Shown: one piece after another, positions 8,468 through 15,940 of the stretch
Layout: every line of letters begins with the position of its first letter
How positions within the stretch are numbered: the first letter of the stretch is position 1
DNA from: Bacillota bacterium
GTDB lineage: Bacteria > Bacillota > Sulfobacillia > Sulfobacillales > JAIMBI01
Direction: 5' to 3'
NCBI GenBank assembly: GCA_021797815.1
Contig: JAJZYZ010000025.1
Coordinates: 1 to 36,317, forward strand
Length of the DNA: 36,317 bases
The notes under the pieces: generated by a model
Told to the model about the DNA's origin: nothing
Databases searched by the model: none
Seen by the model: only the letters and a program-made list of their open reading frames with translations
Translations under genes and position numbers: made by a program

Positions 8468-8758
8468 CTAGTCCGGGTCCGTGCGCACGACAATGGAGCG
8501 CATGACTGTCTCGGTAAGATTAAGGACGCGCATGATCTCGTTGCTGATGGGGCCGCTGCCGTTGAAAGACACCACGACATAGTATCCGTCGGGGTGGCCC
8601 TCAATCGGATAGGACAGATGGCGCTTGCCCCACTTGTCCACCTGATCGATGGTGCCGCCGGATTGTGTCACGACGTTTGTGAGGGATTCCACTGCAGCCT
8701 CGATGTGCTCGTCGTCCAAGGTGGGGCGAATGATGCTCATCAGCTCATACTGAGCCAA
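8468..8758 (-). CDS. rpsF: 30S ribosomal protein bS6
   Basis: The 96-residue protein has the bS6 pattern: MAQYELMSIIRPTL at the start, then KWGKRHLSYPI and the YYVVVSFNG strand. It binds the central domain of 16S rRNA together with bS18. The start is a TTG with GGAGGTG about 7 bases upstream; no ATG fits. It is the first gene of the operon, preceded by a promoter and a hairpin leader that may be the S6:S18 autoregulation site. Confidence 0.96.
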   Translation of the reverse strand: MAQYELMSIIRPTLDDEHIEAAVESLTNVVTQSGGTIDQVDKWGKRHLSYPIEGHPDGYYVVVSFNGSGPISNEIMRVLNLTETVMRSIVVRTDPD

Positions 8759-8793
8759 ACCTTTTCACCTCCTCCCGCGGTCACCCTGACGGG

Positions 8794-8816
8794 CGGCCCT
8801 GGAACATGTCCAGGGC
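8794..8816 (-). promoter_or_regulatory. Candidate S6:S18 autoregulatory leader hairpin
   Basis: In the roughly 90-base rpsF leader the minus strand forms an 8-bp stem GCCCTGGA/TCCAGGGC around CATGT. The last stem base with the next two reads CCG, the trinucleotide recognised by the S6:S18 dimer in known rpsF leaders. Position and the hairpin-plus-CCG arrangement match; the outer stem was not modelled, so the assignment is tentative. Confidence 0.4.
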
Positions 8817-8853
8817 GGGATAGATAGCGGATCCATAGATCCGAGTGGCGGTA

Positions 8854-8882
8854 ATTATACCCTACCCGTCGCCGGGCCGCCA
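8854..8882 (-). promoter_or_regulatory. Probable promoter of the rpsF-purA operon
   Basis: On the minus strand a perfect TATAAT (8854-8859) is preceded after 17 bases by the weak hexamer TGGCGG (8877-8882). The TAA stop codon of the upstream DUF951 gene lies inside the -10 box. Confidence 0.6.
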
Positions 8883-9094
8883 GGAGGCGGGCCGCTCCGG
8901 CCCTCCTCTTCCACGATCACTCGCTTTACAGACCGCTCAAATTTGTCCCGCGGCAGCATGACGCGGTGACCGCATCCGAGGCACCGGAGGCCGAAGTCGA
9001 GTCCGGTCCGCGTAATTTCCCAACGGTCCGTACCGCACGGGTGCCCCTTCTTGAGCTGCACGACCATGCCGAGCTCGTAGCGCTTACGCTCCAT
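8855..9094 (-). CDS. DUF951 family protein
   Basis: This 79-residue protein matches DUF951: an N-terminal ELGMVVQLKKGHPCG segment, WEITRTGLDFGLRCLGCGHRVMLPR cut by two CxxC-like cysteines, then a basic FERSVKRV tail. The cysteines suggest a small metal- or nucleic-acid-binding protein; the family function is unknown. I start it at ATG 9094, which matches the usual family N terminus; the longer reading from 9241 runs through mscS. It overlaps the end of the MscS gene by 11 bases. DUF951 genes commonly stand next to mscS and rpsF in Bacillota. Confidence 0.88.
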   Translation of the reverse strand: MERKRYELGMVVQLKKGHPCGTDRWEITRTGLDFGLRCLGCGHRVMLPRDKFERSVKRVIVEEEGRSGPPPGGPATGRV

Positions 9095-9866
9095 CGGCAC
9101 CACCGCCGAGCGCCCCACCCCGAAGAAACCCGGCCGCCCCCAGCTCGTAAAGCCCCTGTTCACGAAGTTTTTCAGCGATAGCCTGGTCCTGCGGCGGTAC
9201 GGTGGCGGTGAGGGTCCAGTACTGGACGCCTCCAGTGGCATCGGTCATACCGGTCACCCCCGCGCGGCTGTCGACGGCCGCCGCTACCCGTTCGAGCGTT
9301 CGCCGCACCGCCGTCGGATCGGCGTCGAGACGGGCCGGCAGGACCACCGACACGACATCCTCCCGGGACACGCTGCGGGTAAAGTTGGTGACTTCGGTGA
9401 TAAATCGGTTCGGCACCGTGATGAGCTCTCCCCCCGCCGCCCTCAGCTGCGTTGTCCGGAGTCCGAGCTGCACCACGGTACCGGTCAGGGTGAGGGCCGG
9501 AAGCCCAATCTGCTCCCCCACCTGGAACTGGTCCTCGTATAGCAGGAACGCCCCGGTGACGAAATCTTGCACAACGCTCTGGGCGCCGAAGCTGATGGCC
9601 AGCCCTAATACGCCGGCGCCAGCAAGAATTGAGGCCGTGTTGATGCCGACTTTATCAAGCGCGATGACAATCGCGAGGAAGTCGATGAGATAGCGCACGA
9701 TGTCTCGAAGGAGCGGAAAGACGGTGGTATGGCGGCCCGGCCCGTCCGCCCGCGCATGGCGTTCCTCCATCCGCCTAAGAACCATCGCCGCGACCCGCGC
9801 GATGACCGCCGCCACGACGATGATGACCGCAATCGCAAGGGCCCTATGAGCGATTAGGGACGGCAT
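9084..9866 (-). CDS. Small-conductance mechanosensitive channel (MscS family)
   Basis: MscS channels open under membrane tension to release solutes on osmotic downshock. The 260-residue protein has one N-terminal membrane span, a basic linker and two further spans, including the pore-lining helix GAGVLGLAISFGAQSVVQDFVTG. The beta domain with LPNR-like ITVPNRFI and the alpha/beta domain follow. I choose ATG 9866, with GAGGTGG 10 bases upstream, over the in-frame GTG at 9890 that overlaps that site. The gene starts one base after the cvpA-like stop codon. Confidence 0.92.
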   Translation of the reverse strand: MPSLIAHRALAIAVIIVVAAVIARVAAMVLRRMEERHARADGPGRHTTVFPLLRDIVRYLIDFLAIVIALDKVGINTASILAGAGVLGLAISFGAQSVVQDFVTGAFLLYEDQFQVGEQIGLPALTLTGTVVQLGLRTTQLRAAGGELITVPNRFITEVTNFTRSVSREDVVSVVLPARLDADPTAVRRTLERVAAAVDSRAGVTGMTDATGGVQYWTLTATVPPQDQAIAEKLREQGLYELGAAGFLRGGALGGGADGA

Positions 9867-9867
9867 C

Positions 9868-10440
9868 TCAGGCAATCCACCTCTCGGCACGCCAGTTTGC
9901 GAAATGATTCACAAAGTGAGCCAGCGCCAGCGCGAGCGCGTTGTGCTGAATGGCATGATGGAGGGCGGTGCCATTAAATAGAGGCAGGGACAGCACGAGT
10001 CCCAAGATCAGCCCGCCAATGAGGGCGCTTTCCGCCAGGCCGCCGGCAATCCCTCCCAGCCGATTGGCCGCACCCAAGAGGCCTCTACGTGCCACGGCCT
10101 TTGTAATAGCTACTCCCACTGCGCGCGCCACCGCCTCGGCCACGCCTATCATGATGAGAAACACCAGCAGGCTCAAAAGAGTATGAAGAAGGTTCACGCC
10201 CTGGTGATATGAGAAGGCGCTGTTCTTGGCGGTGGGCACGAAGTGCGTAACCAGGCGCCCGACTGGCAGGATCGCCATGATGTACCCGGTGACGAGGTGC
10301 TGATATCGCGCCGCTGCGATGAGCCCTCCCACGTAGCCGGCCAGGCTGAATACAACCAAGAGCAGGCCTTGCCGGAATCCTCCGAGGGCCCCCAGGGCGA
10401 GAAAGATCAGGACCGCAATGGTAAGCCAGTTCAGGACCAT
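9868..10440 (-). CDS. CvpA family membrane protein
   Basis: The 190-residue protein has four to five hydrophobic segments and the CvpA-type start LTIAVLIFLALGALGGFRQGLL, with a later loop ANRLGGIAGGLAESALIGG typical of the family (CvpA/YshB). CvpA homologues are tied to colicin V production in E. coli and to envelope integrity elsewhere; the role here is not known. It overlaps the preceding unknown gene by 10 bases and is followed after one base by mscS, so the three are probably translated together. Confidence 0.85.
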   Translation of the reverse strand: MVLNWLTIAVLIFLALGALGGFRQGLLLVVFSLAGYVGGLIAAARYQHLVTGYIMAILPVGRLVTHFVPTAKNSAFSYHQGVNLLHTLLSLLVFLIMIGVAEAVARAVGVAITKAVARRGLLGAANRLGGIAGGLAESALIGGLILGLVLSLPLFNGTALHHAIQHNALALALAHFVNHFANWRAERWIA

Positions 10441-10778
10441 CGTCTCCGCGCCTCCGAGGGCCAGATCAATAACACGTACGTCCCCACCAACGCTATCAGC
10501 GCCGGATCCACCCTGCCGCCGCCGGCATACCGTCCGACCGCCCAGGACACAGCGGCCATGCCAGTTCCAATTACGATATCACGGATCCAGAAAATAGGAA
10601 TAACCTGCCAGTCCGCAACGGCCATTCCCATGTGCCCCAAGGTCACGGCGGCTAAGAAACTGGCGACATACGACGAAAGACCGTCACCGGGGAGAAGTCG
10701 AACCGCCATCAGCGCCCCCAGCACGGGCAGTACGATGGCCAGTACTACTCCGTACCAACGAGGTCCCCGACGTCTCAC
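10431..10778 (-). CDS. Unknown small membrane protein
   Basis: I do not recognise this 115-residue protein. It has three to four predicted membrane segments (roughly 10-27, 37-52, 66-83 and 90-108), a basic N terminus MRRRGPRWYG and a basic C terminus EARRRWS. The GTG start overlaps the TPR gene stop as GTGA, and its end overlaps cvpA by 10 bases. That packing strongly supports a real gene. The context suggests an envelope function shared with the TPR, CvpA and MscS proteins. Confidence 0.7.
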   Translation of the reverse strand: MRRRGPRWYGVVLAIVLPVLGALMAVRLLPGDGLSSYVASFLAAVTLGHMGMAVADWQVIPIFWIRDIVIGTGMAAVSWAVGRYAGGGRVDPALIALVGTYVLLIWPSEARRRWS

Positions 10779-11386
10779 AGGTGCAGAACCTGCACCAGGA
10801 TGAACACACCAATGATGATGAACATCAAGATCATCCCGAAGTTCGGGCGGTTGCGCGGCGCCCGGCGTATCCTCTGCGTGGGATTGGGAATCCGGGGATC
10901 ATTCGGCGGCGATCTGAAGCCAAACCCGCCGAGGTTTCCCATAACATTGGTGCCAGAGCGCTTCAGCTGCCTCACGGCCTCGAAGTAGCGGCCCTGACGA
11001 CGGAGGGCTACGGCCATGTTGCTATGGGCCGGTACGTAATTAGGATCCTGGTTAATGGCCATCTGGTAGTACACGACGGCCTCGTCCAGCTTGCCGTCCT
11101 CCAGCAGCAGATTGCCGAGATTCGTCAACGAGGGGGCATAGGTCTTGTCTTTGGAGAGGGCCGTCTGAAACCAGTACCGCGCCTCCACCAGATCCCGGCG
11201 GTCGGCAAACACCACCCCGACCTTGTTGTAGCCTTCAGGGCGATTGGGAAACTTCTCGACGACCTGGCGGTAGAGCTTCTCGGCCTCGTCAAAGTGACCG
11301 TAATGCCACTCCGTATCGCCCTGCGCTAGGAGCGGCAAGGCTACTTCTTGAAAATCTGGCCGCCCGGAGTCTTCTTCGGCCGCCAT
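10775..11386 (-). CDS. Tetratricopeptide-repeat protein with C-terminal membrane anchor
   Basis: The 203-residue protein has about four TPR units (residues 8-140). Examples are the YGHFDEAEKLYRQVVEKFPN, YAPSLTNLGNLLLEDGKLDE and YVPAHSNMAVALRRQGRYFE segments. A basic, proline-rich linker and a final hydrophobic helix (about 182-202) follow, suggesting a tail-anchored protein with the TPRs in the cytoplasm. I start it at ATG 11386, preceded by AAAGGCAGG; the longer reading from 11518 runs through the promoter. TPRs mediate protein contacts; the partner is unknown. Confidence 0.85.
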   Translation of the reverse strand: MAAEEDSGRPDFQEVALPLLAQGDTEWHYGHFDEAEKLYRQVVEKFPNRPEGYNKVGVVFADRRDLVEARYWFQTALSKDKTYAPSLTNLGNLLLEDGKLDEAVVYYQMAINQDPNYVPAHSNMAVALRRQGRYFEAVRQLKRSGTNVMGNLGGFGFRSPPNDPRIPNPTQRIRRAPRNRPNFGMILMFIIIGVFILVQVLHL

Positions 11387-11437
11387 GCCAACCTGCCTTT
11401 CCGTGTACGATCCTGGTCTGACGTGTGCCGTCCTAGA

Positions 11438-11466
11438 AGTATGGGCTACCGGACCACCGCCGACAA
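11438..11466 (-). promoter_or_regulatory. Probable promoter of the TPR-CvpA-MscS cluster
   Basis: On the minus strand TTGTCG (11461-11466) and CATACT (11438-11443) are 17 bases apart, each matching four of six consensus bases. It lies about 50 bases before the TPR start codon. Confidence 0.5.
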
Positions 11467-12165
11467 CACATGCGTCAGTGGACACGGATCTCGCGCCAGG
11501 GCCTGGGAGCCAATCCATGGGCCGGCCGTTGGCGAAGAGCCGTTACACTCGCTCGGCCCCTACTCTGTCCCCAAGTGACAACGGCTGCGTCGCTTCCCTT
11601 GTTACGAGGGCAACGTGAGGGCCGCCACATAGTCTCCCGGTGCAGGGACTCGATCCGCGGTGCGAAGTTCAAGGCCGGGGGCCCCAACCATGCCTCACAC
11701 AGCCGGCCGGGCCCCACGGAAGATGACCATCAGGACTTGGTCCGGCACGCCGCAGCCGGTCGGGTCCGACTCCAAAGCCGCGCTCACCGGCCGATCAGGG
11801 CCAGGGATCCTGTTAACAGATTGTACGCCACGTCGAGAGGGGATGACACCCACCACCCAGAGCCGCAGGGCCATGGAGGGTGGCCGCCCTCGCGCCGCCC
11901 CCCCAGCCTCAACAGGCAACACCACCGCCACACCTTGGATTTAAGGTCGGAGCCGCCGAGTCCTGGCGAGGCGCCGTCGGGGGTGGCCGCCGTGAACGCC
12001 CGCCGCCTCGAGACCGATGGCGCGGCTCCCGGCGAAGACCACGGTGCCGCCCAAGGCGATATCGCCCGTATCCGCCGTGCAGCGTCCCTCACCGAGCCCA
12101 TGCATCTACCGGCCGCTTGCGATCGCCGCCTCGGCCACCGCGCCCGTCCACAACAGGAAACAAGA
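11467..12165. other. 700-base spacer without a recognisable gene
   Basis: Between the parAB-operon terminator and the TPR promoter no reading has both a ribosome site and a familiar domain. The long plus-strand reading from 11470 (290 codons) is rich in Arg, Pro and His and looks like a chance high-GC frame. Minus-strand readings of 80-136 codons are similar. DUF554 genes, often found beside parB in related genomes, were looked for and not seen. Confidence 0.4.
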
Positions 12166-12191
12166 CCCCCCGTCCGCAGAGCGGCGGGGGG
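12166..12191 (-). terminator. Terminator of the rpmH-parB-DUF4446 operon
   Basis: On the minus strand an 11-bp GC stem with one bulge (arms CGGGGGG/CCCCCCG and CCGC/GCGG) closes a 3-base loop and is followed by TCTTGTTTCC. It lies 17 bases after the DUF4446 stop codon. Confidence 0.75.
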
Positions 12192-12208
12192 CAAGCATGC
12201 GCCGTGCT

Positions 12209-12694
12209 CTATTCCCGGTGCTTCTGGGTGCGGGCCATCTCGACGGCCTGGCGCTCTTCCTGCGAGAGCGCGTATCGGCTGTCACCGCTCTGAATTTCTT
12301 TCGCGTACACCCGGACCTCTTCACGGCCCCAAAGTCCGGTGAAGACAACTCCGGACGCCCGATGGTTCAGGAGGGCCACCGCAAAGGAGAGATCCGACCC
12401 GGTATCGGAAAACGGGTTGAACCGCACCACCCCCACCTGGGTGAGCGCAGTTTCAAATCCCTTCTCCAGCTCCTCGACGCGCCCTTGCAGCGCTTGCGCG
12501 ACGGCCTGCGCCTCCTGACTGGCCGCCTGAGCGGCCGCAAGACTCTCTTCCAGGCTATCGTGGGTGCCTCGCAACACCCTCCGCAATCGTCGGCGCACGC
12601 GTGATGCCGCCGACATGCCCCACAGACCGAAAACGATACCGACAAGAGCAAGAACCAAAGCCCCGTAAACCAGATCCATGGTCGGCAGACTCAC
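12209..12694 (-). CDS. DUF4446 family membrane-anchored protein
   Basis: The 161-residue protein has an N-terminal membrane helix (about 7-27), a basic patch, a coiled coil (about 45-85) and the DUF4446 core. That core reads VGVVRFNPFSDTGSDLSFAVALLN, then SGVVFTGLWGREEVRVYAK and YALSQEE. Function is unknown, but the gene regularly follows parB in Bacillota. I prefer GTG 12694, which has AGGAGG 9 bases upstream, to ATG 12679, which is too far from it. The parS-like palindrome pair lies between this gene and parB. Confidence 0.85.
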   Translation of the reverse strand: MSLPTMDLVYGALVLALVGIVFGLWGMSAASRVRRRLRRVLRGTHDSLEESLAAAQAASQEAQAVAQALQGRVEELEKGFETALTQVGVVRFNPFSDTGSDLSFAVALLNHRASGVVFTGLWGREEVRVYAKEIQSGDSRYALSQEERQAVEMARTQKHRE

Positions 12695-12795
12695 GATTCG
12701 CTTCCTCCTGATCCAAAGCTCCACACCATGCGTGGCGGCCTCTCAGCATGCCGGCTTACGGCCGTCCTGACCATCATTGCCGCTCGCCCCGACCA

Positions 12796-12839
12796 ATGTT
12801 CCTCAAGGAACAACATCGGGATTGTTCCTTGAGGAACAT
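12796..12839. repeat. Pair of inverted parS-like palindromes after parB
   Basis: TGTTCCTCAAGGAACA (12797-12812) and TGTTCCTTGAGGAACA (12823-12838) are two near-palindromes, exact reverse complements of each other, with centres 26 bp apart. With their flanks they form a perfect 18-bp inverted repeat around an 8-base spacer. The outer TGTTCC/GGAACA arms match the bacterial parS consensus; the centre is TCAA/TTGA instead of ACGT. The last base overlaps the parB stop codon. There is no T-run on either side, which argues against a simple terminator. Confidence 0.6.
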
Positions 12840-13714
12840 CACACCGCGAAGTCGCCCGGCGGCTCGCCTTCGGGTTCCCGCCGCAGCATATCCAGCAGCC
12901 GCTCTAGATCCTCGAGCGACCGATAAGGGATTTCGATACGGCCGTGCTGGGAAGACCCCTTGAGTCGTACGCGCGCCCCCAGCCGTCGGCGGAGGTCCGC
13001 CTCGGCCGCCTTAAGGTGAGCATCGGGCGCAGGGCGGGTTGCCGGCAGGGTGGGGCGGGCCGCCGCCATCGTCAGTTGCCGAACCGTCCACCCCTCGTTC
13101 GCGGCGCGCTCCGCCAGGGCCCGCCGCCGCTCTCCCGTGAGGGAAAGAAGAACTTTGCCGTGCGCGGCCGTCAGGCGCCCGTCATCCAACATCGCCTGAA
13201 TCTCCTGCTCCAGGTGCAGCAGGCGCAGGAGGTTCGCCACATGCGGCCGCGACTTCCCGATCCGCTCCGCCGCCTTCTCCTGTGTCCATCCTTGCTGGTC
13301 CATCAACTGCTGGATTCCGTGGGCCTCTTCCAGGGGGGTCAGGTCTTCGCGCTGCAGATTCTCGACCAGAGCCGCCTCCATTACGCTCTGGTCGTCCCAC
13401 TGACGCACCAGGGCCGGAATCGAGTCACGGCCGGCAAGACGGCTGGCCCGAACTCGCCTTTCTCCTAAGACGATCTGGTAGCGCTCGCCCGCTGCGCGAA
13501 CGACCACCGGCTCCAAGATCCCGCGTTCGCGAATGGAGGCCGCCAGTTCCTCGAGCCTCTCCTCCTCAAACCGACGTCGGGGCTGGAAAGGGCTCGGGTC
13601 CAGGAGGTCGAGGCGGACTTCCCTGACGCTCTCGTCGCGGAACGCCGTCGTGGCCGAAGCCTGCTCCGACAGCAGGGCTGAAAGGCCCTTTCCGAGCCCG
13701 CGCTGTCTAGGCAT
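12839..13714 (-). CDS. parB: Chromosome-partitioning protein ParB (Spo0J)
   Basis: ParB is a CTP-dependent clamp that loads at parS, spreads along DNA and organises the origin with ParA and SMC. The 291-residue protein has an N-terminal GLGKGLSALL ParA-binding segment, the CTPase motif region IRERGILEPVVVR with the GERR box (LGERRVRASRLAG), a helix-turn-helix (WTQEKAAERIGKSRPHVANLLRLL) and a C-terminal dimerisation domain. It overlaps parA by 8 bases. No Noc paralogue is seen nearby. Confidence 0.97.
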   Translation of the reverse strand: MPRQRGLGKGLSALLSEQASATTAFRDESVREVRLDLLDPSPFQPRRRFEEERLEELAASIRERGILEPVVVRAAGERYQIVLGERRVRASRLAGRDSIPALVRQWDDQSVMEAALVENLQREDLTPLEEAHGIQQLMDQQGWTQEKAAERIGKSRPHVANLLRLLHLEQEIQAMLDDGRLTAAHGKVLLSLTGERRRALAERAANEGWTVRQLTMAAARPTLPATRPAPDAHLKAAEADLRRRLGARVRLKGSSQHGRIEIPYRSLEDLERLLDMLRREPEGEPPGDFAV

Positions 13715-14468
13715 GTTCCAACACCTCCTTCGCTAGATCGGCATACAGGACCGCGCCTTTGGAACGCGGATCGTACCGGGAGATGGGCTGCCCGTAGCTA
13801 GGCGCCTCCGACAGCCTCACCGTCCGGGGAATGACGGCCCGAAACACCTGCGAGCCGAAGTGGTTCCGCACTTCCTCAGCTACCTGTTGAGCCAGATTTG
13901 TGCGCCCATCAAACATGGTCAGGAGCACACCGTCCAGCACCAGCCGTGTATTCACATCTCTCTTCACCAGGTCAATGGTGGACAGAAGCTGCGACAGGCC
14001 CTCCAACGCGAAGAATTCGCACTGGATCGGAATGATGACGCCATCCGCGGCCGTGAGCGCGTTCAACGTCAAGAGCCCCAATGACGGCGGACAGTCGACA
14101 AAGACAAAATCGTAGCGTGGCACGATAGGCGCGAGCACTCGTGTCAACTGCCGTTCCCGATCCGGAACCTGAGTAAGCTCAATCTCTGCCCCCGCAAGAT
14201 CCATGGTAGCCGGTAGAACGTGGAGGCTCGGCACCTGCGTAGCCTGCACGGCCGTCATGACCGGTGCCTCATCCAGCAGCACATCATAAATCGACGTCTC
14301 ACACGCCGACTTGTCAATGCCCAGTCCGGTTGTGGTATTGCCTTGGGGATCGATGTCCACCGCCAGCACGCGCTTGCCCGAGTCGGCCAGGTACGCGCTC
14401 AAATTAATCACGGTCGTGGTCTTGCCCACGCCGCCCTTCTGGTTGGCCATGGCGATTACTCTCCCCAT
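13707..14468 (-). CDS. parA: Chromosome-partitioning ATPase ParA (Soj)
   Basis: ParA is a Walker-type ATPase that binds DNA non-specifically and, with ParB, drives origin segregation and influences DnaA activity. The 253-residue protein has the deviant Walker A KGGVGKTTT (11-19), the A' segment VLAVDIDPQGNTT and Walker B FVFVDCPPSLG. I start it at ATG 14468, with AAGGTG 9 bases upstream; the in-frame GTG at 14480 overlaps that site. The gene lies 66 bases after rsmG in the same operon. Confidence 0.97.
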   Translation of the reverse strand: MGRVIAMANQKGGVGKTTTVINLSAYLADSGKRVLAVDIDPQGNTTTGLGIDKSACETSIYDVLLDEAPVMTAVQATQVPSLHVLPATMDLAGAEIELTQVPDRERQLTRVLAPIVPRYDFVFVDCPPSLGLLTLNALTAADGVIIPIQCEFFALEGLSQLLSTIDLVKRDVNTRLVLDGVLLTMFDGRTNLAQQVAEEVRNHFGSQVFRAVIPRTVRLSEAPSYGQPISRYDPRSKGAVLYADLAKEVLEHA

Positions 14469-14534
14469 GCGCCTGTTCACCTTCCCGCTGGAGATGGCCC
14501 TTCATGCCTTCGCGGCGAGCCTCGTGCCTTCCTC

Positions 14535-15260
14535 TCAAAACTGACCGAGGCTGGCCCCGATTCGCGGAAACCGAGAAGGCGTGCGTGCCACCTTCTCCAA
14601 TTGAACCAGGGTCCTGGCTCCCTGTCCTTCCGGTAGAACTAATTCGCTCGCGCCGATGAAGCGAAGTCCGAGCGCATTGAGGGCTGGTTTCGCGCGGCGC
14701 GCCTCGTCGGCGCCTCCAGGGCCGCGCATGGCAACCACCCGGCCCCCAGACACCAGAAGCGAGGCTGCGAGCTCTGCCACCAGCGAAAGACTGCCTATGG
14801 CCCGCGCGGTAACCCAGGAAAATCTCGCGTCAGTCGTTCGCGCCCATGCCTCGGCGCGTTCAGCCACCACGACAACGTTGGGCACCGGAACGTCCTGGAC
14901 CATCCGGTCTATGAATGCTGCCTTCTTCTTGGTCGCCTCGATCAGCGTCCAAGGCTGCCGGGGGCGAAGGAGCGCGAGAGGCAAGCCGGGAAACCCGGCG
15001 CCACTCCCGAGATCGACGCCCATCCCGCTGTCGTCGACCACCATCGCCGCCGACAGGGCGTCAACGGCTAGGCGAATGAAAGCCACGCGTGTCGACTCTT
15101 CTCGCAGTCCGGTTAGGTTCACATGACGATTCTCTTCCCGAACCAGAAGAAAGTGCCGCACGATCCCGCTGACGGCCGCCGGAGAGGCCGGAAGGCTCCA
15201 GTGCGCGAGAACGCTCTCCGTTAGGCCCTTTAGCTCCTCTTCGGCGGCGGCACCGTCCAT
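14535..15260 (-). CDS. rsmG: 16S rRNA (guanine-N7) methyltransferase RsmG (GidB)
   Basis: RsmG methylates G527 of 16S rRNA in the 530 loop using SAM. The 241-residue protein has the family pattern NRHVNLTGLREE, the SAM-binding VDLGSGAGFPGLPLALL, then EATKKKAAFI and the late MRGPGG. I start it at ATG 15260, eight bases after the yidC stop; the reading from 15428 extends backwards through yidC. In most Bacillota mnmE and mnmG lie between yidC and rsmG; here they do not. Confidence 0.95.
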   Translation of the reverse strand: MDGAAAEEELKGLTESVLAHWSLPASPAAVSGIVRHFLLVREENRHVNLTGLREESTRVAFIRLAVDALSAAMVVDDSGMGVDLGSGAGFPGLPLALLRPRQPWTLIEATKKKAAFIDRMVQDVPVPNVVVVAERAEAWARTTDARFSWVTARAIGSLSLVAELAASLLVSGGRVVAMRGPGGADEARRAKPALNALGLRFIGASELVLPEGQGARTLVQLEKVARTPSRFPRIGASLGQF

Positions 15261-15268
15261 CGGATGGC

Positions 15269-15940
15269 TCAGGTGGTAGCTTTCTTGGCAGAGGTCGCCG
15301 GGCGCTGCGGCGCCCGCAGAAGCACCATGGTCTGGGCCAGCTGGAACAGGTTCGATGTCACGTAATAGACGGACAGACCCGCTGAAAGTCTGGAGGCGAT
15401 ATAGCCAAACATGATGGGCATGAGCCACAGCATCATTTTCTGACTCTGCTCCATGCCTGGCTGCGGGGGAGTCATCTGCATCGACTGCCGCTGCATAAAG
15501 AAGGTGCTGACAGCGACCAGGACCGGCAAGATGTAGTACGGATCCGGCTTAGCCAAATTCTGCCAAATCCAGAGGCCGTGGTGCGCGGAGTAGTGGAAGA
15601 TGCGCAGTGCGTCGAACAGACCGTACATAACCGGCAGCTGCAGCAATAGGGGAAGGCACCCGGCGGCCGGGTTGACGCCCTCTTCCTTGTACAGTGCCGA
15701 CAGTTCCTCCTGCATCTTTTGAGGATTGCCCTTATGCTTGGCCTGCAGCTCGCGTTGTCGGGGGGCCATCCGCGCCATCTTCTGAAACGAGCGCACCTGC
15801 GTGACACCCAAGGGCAGCAGGACCAGCCGCACGACTATCGTAAGCAGCACCACGCCCAGCACATAGTCGCCCGTGATGTGGGTGAAAAACAGGAACAGCG
15901 TCGTCAGGATGTACACAAACCCATGCCAGATGGCTAACAT
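15269..15940 (-). CDS. yidC: Membrane protein insertase YidC/SpoIIIJ
   Basis: YidC inserts membrane proteins alone or with SecYEG. The 223-residue protein has five hydrophobic segments typical of the short Gram-positive form and lacks the large periplasmic domain. The first core helix VLLTIVVRLVLLPLG carries the conserved arginine; a cytoplasmic coiled hairpin (about 60-90) and the GCLPLLLQLPVMYGLFDALR segment follow. No lipobox signal peptide is evident at the N terminus, unlike many Bacillus SpoIIIJ proteins. It sits 15 bases after yidD; a jag/khpB gene, normally next, is absent. Confidence 0.95.
   Translation of the reverse strand: MLAIWHGFVYILTTLFLFFTHITGDYVLGVVLLTIVVRLVLLPLGVTQVRSFQKMARMAPRQRELQAKHKGNPQKMQEELSALYKEEGVNPAAGCLPLLLQLPVMYGLFDALRIFHYSAHHGLWIWQNLAKPDPYYILPVLVAVSTFFMQRQSMQMTPPQPGMEQSQKMMLWLMPIMFGYIASRLSAGLSVYYVTSNLFQLAQTMVLLRAPQRPATSAKKATT

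Noticed and set aside
11640-11670. tRNA-like GGGACTCGATCC stretch
   Set aside because: It resembles a T-arm but no cloverleaf forms around it.
11470-12342. 290-codon plus-strand open reading frame
   Set aside because: It overlaps the terminator and the real DUF4446 gene, has no ribosome site and shows an Arg/Pro/His-rich composition typical of an out-of-phase high-GC frame.
12796-12839. The palindrome pair as a simple rho-independent terminator of parB
   Set aside because: No T-run follows on either strand, a better terminator lies after DUF4446 at 12166-12191, and each arm is itself a palindrome, which a terminator does not require.
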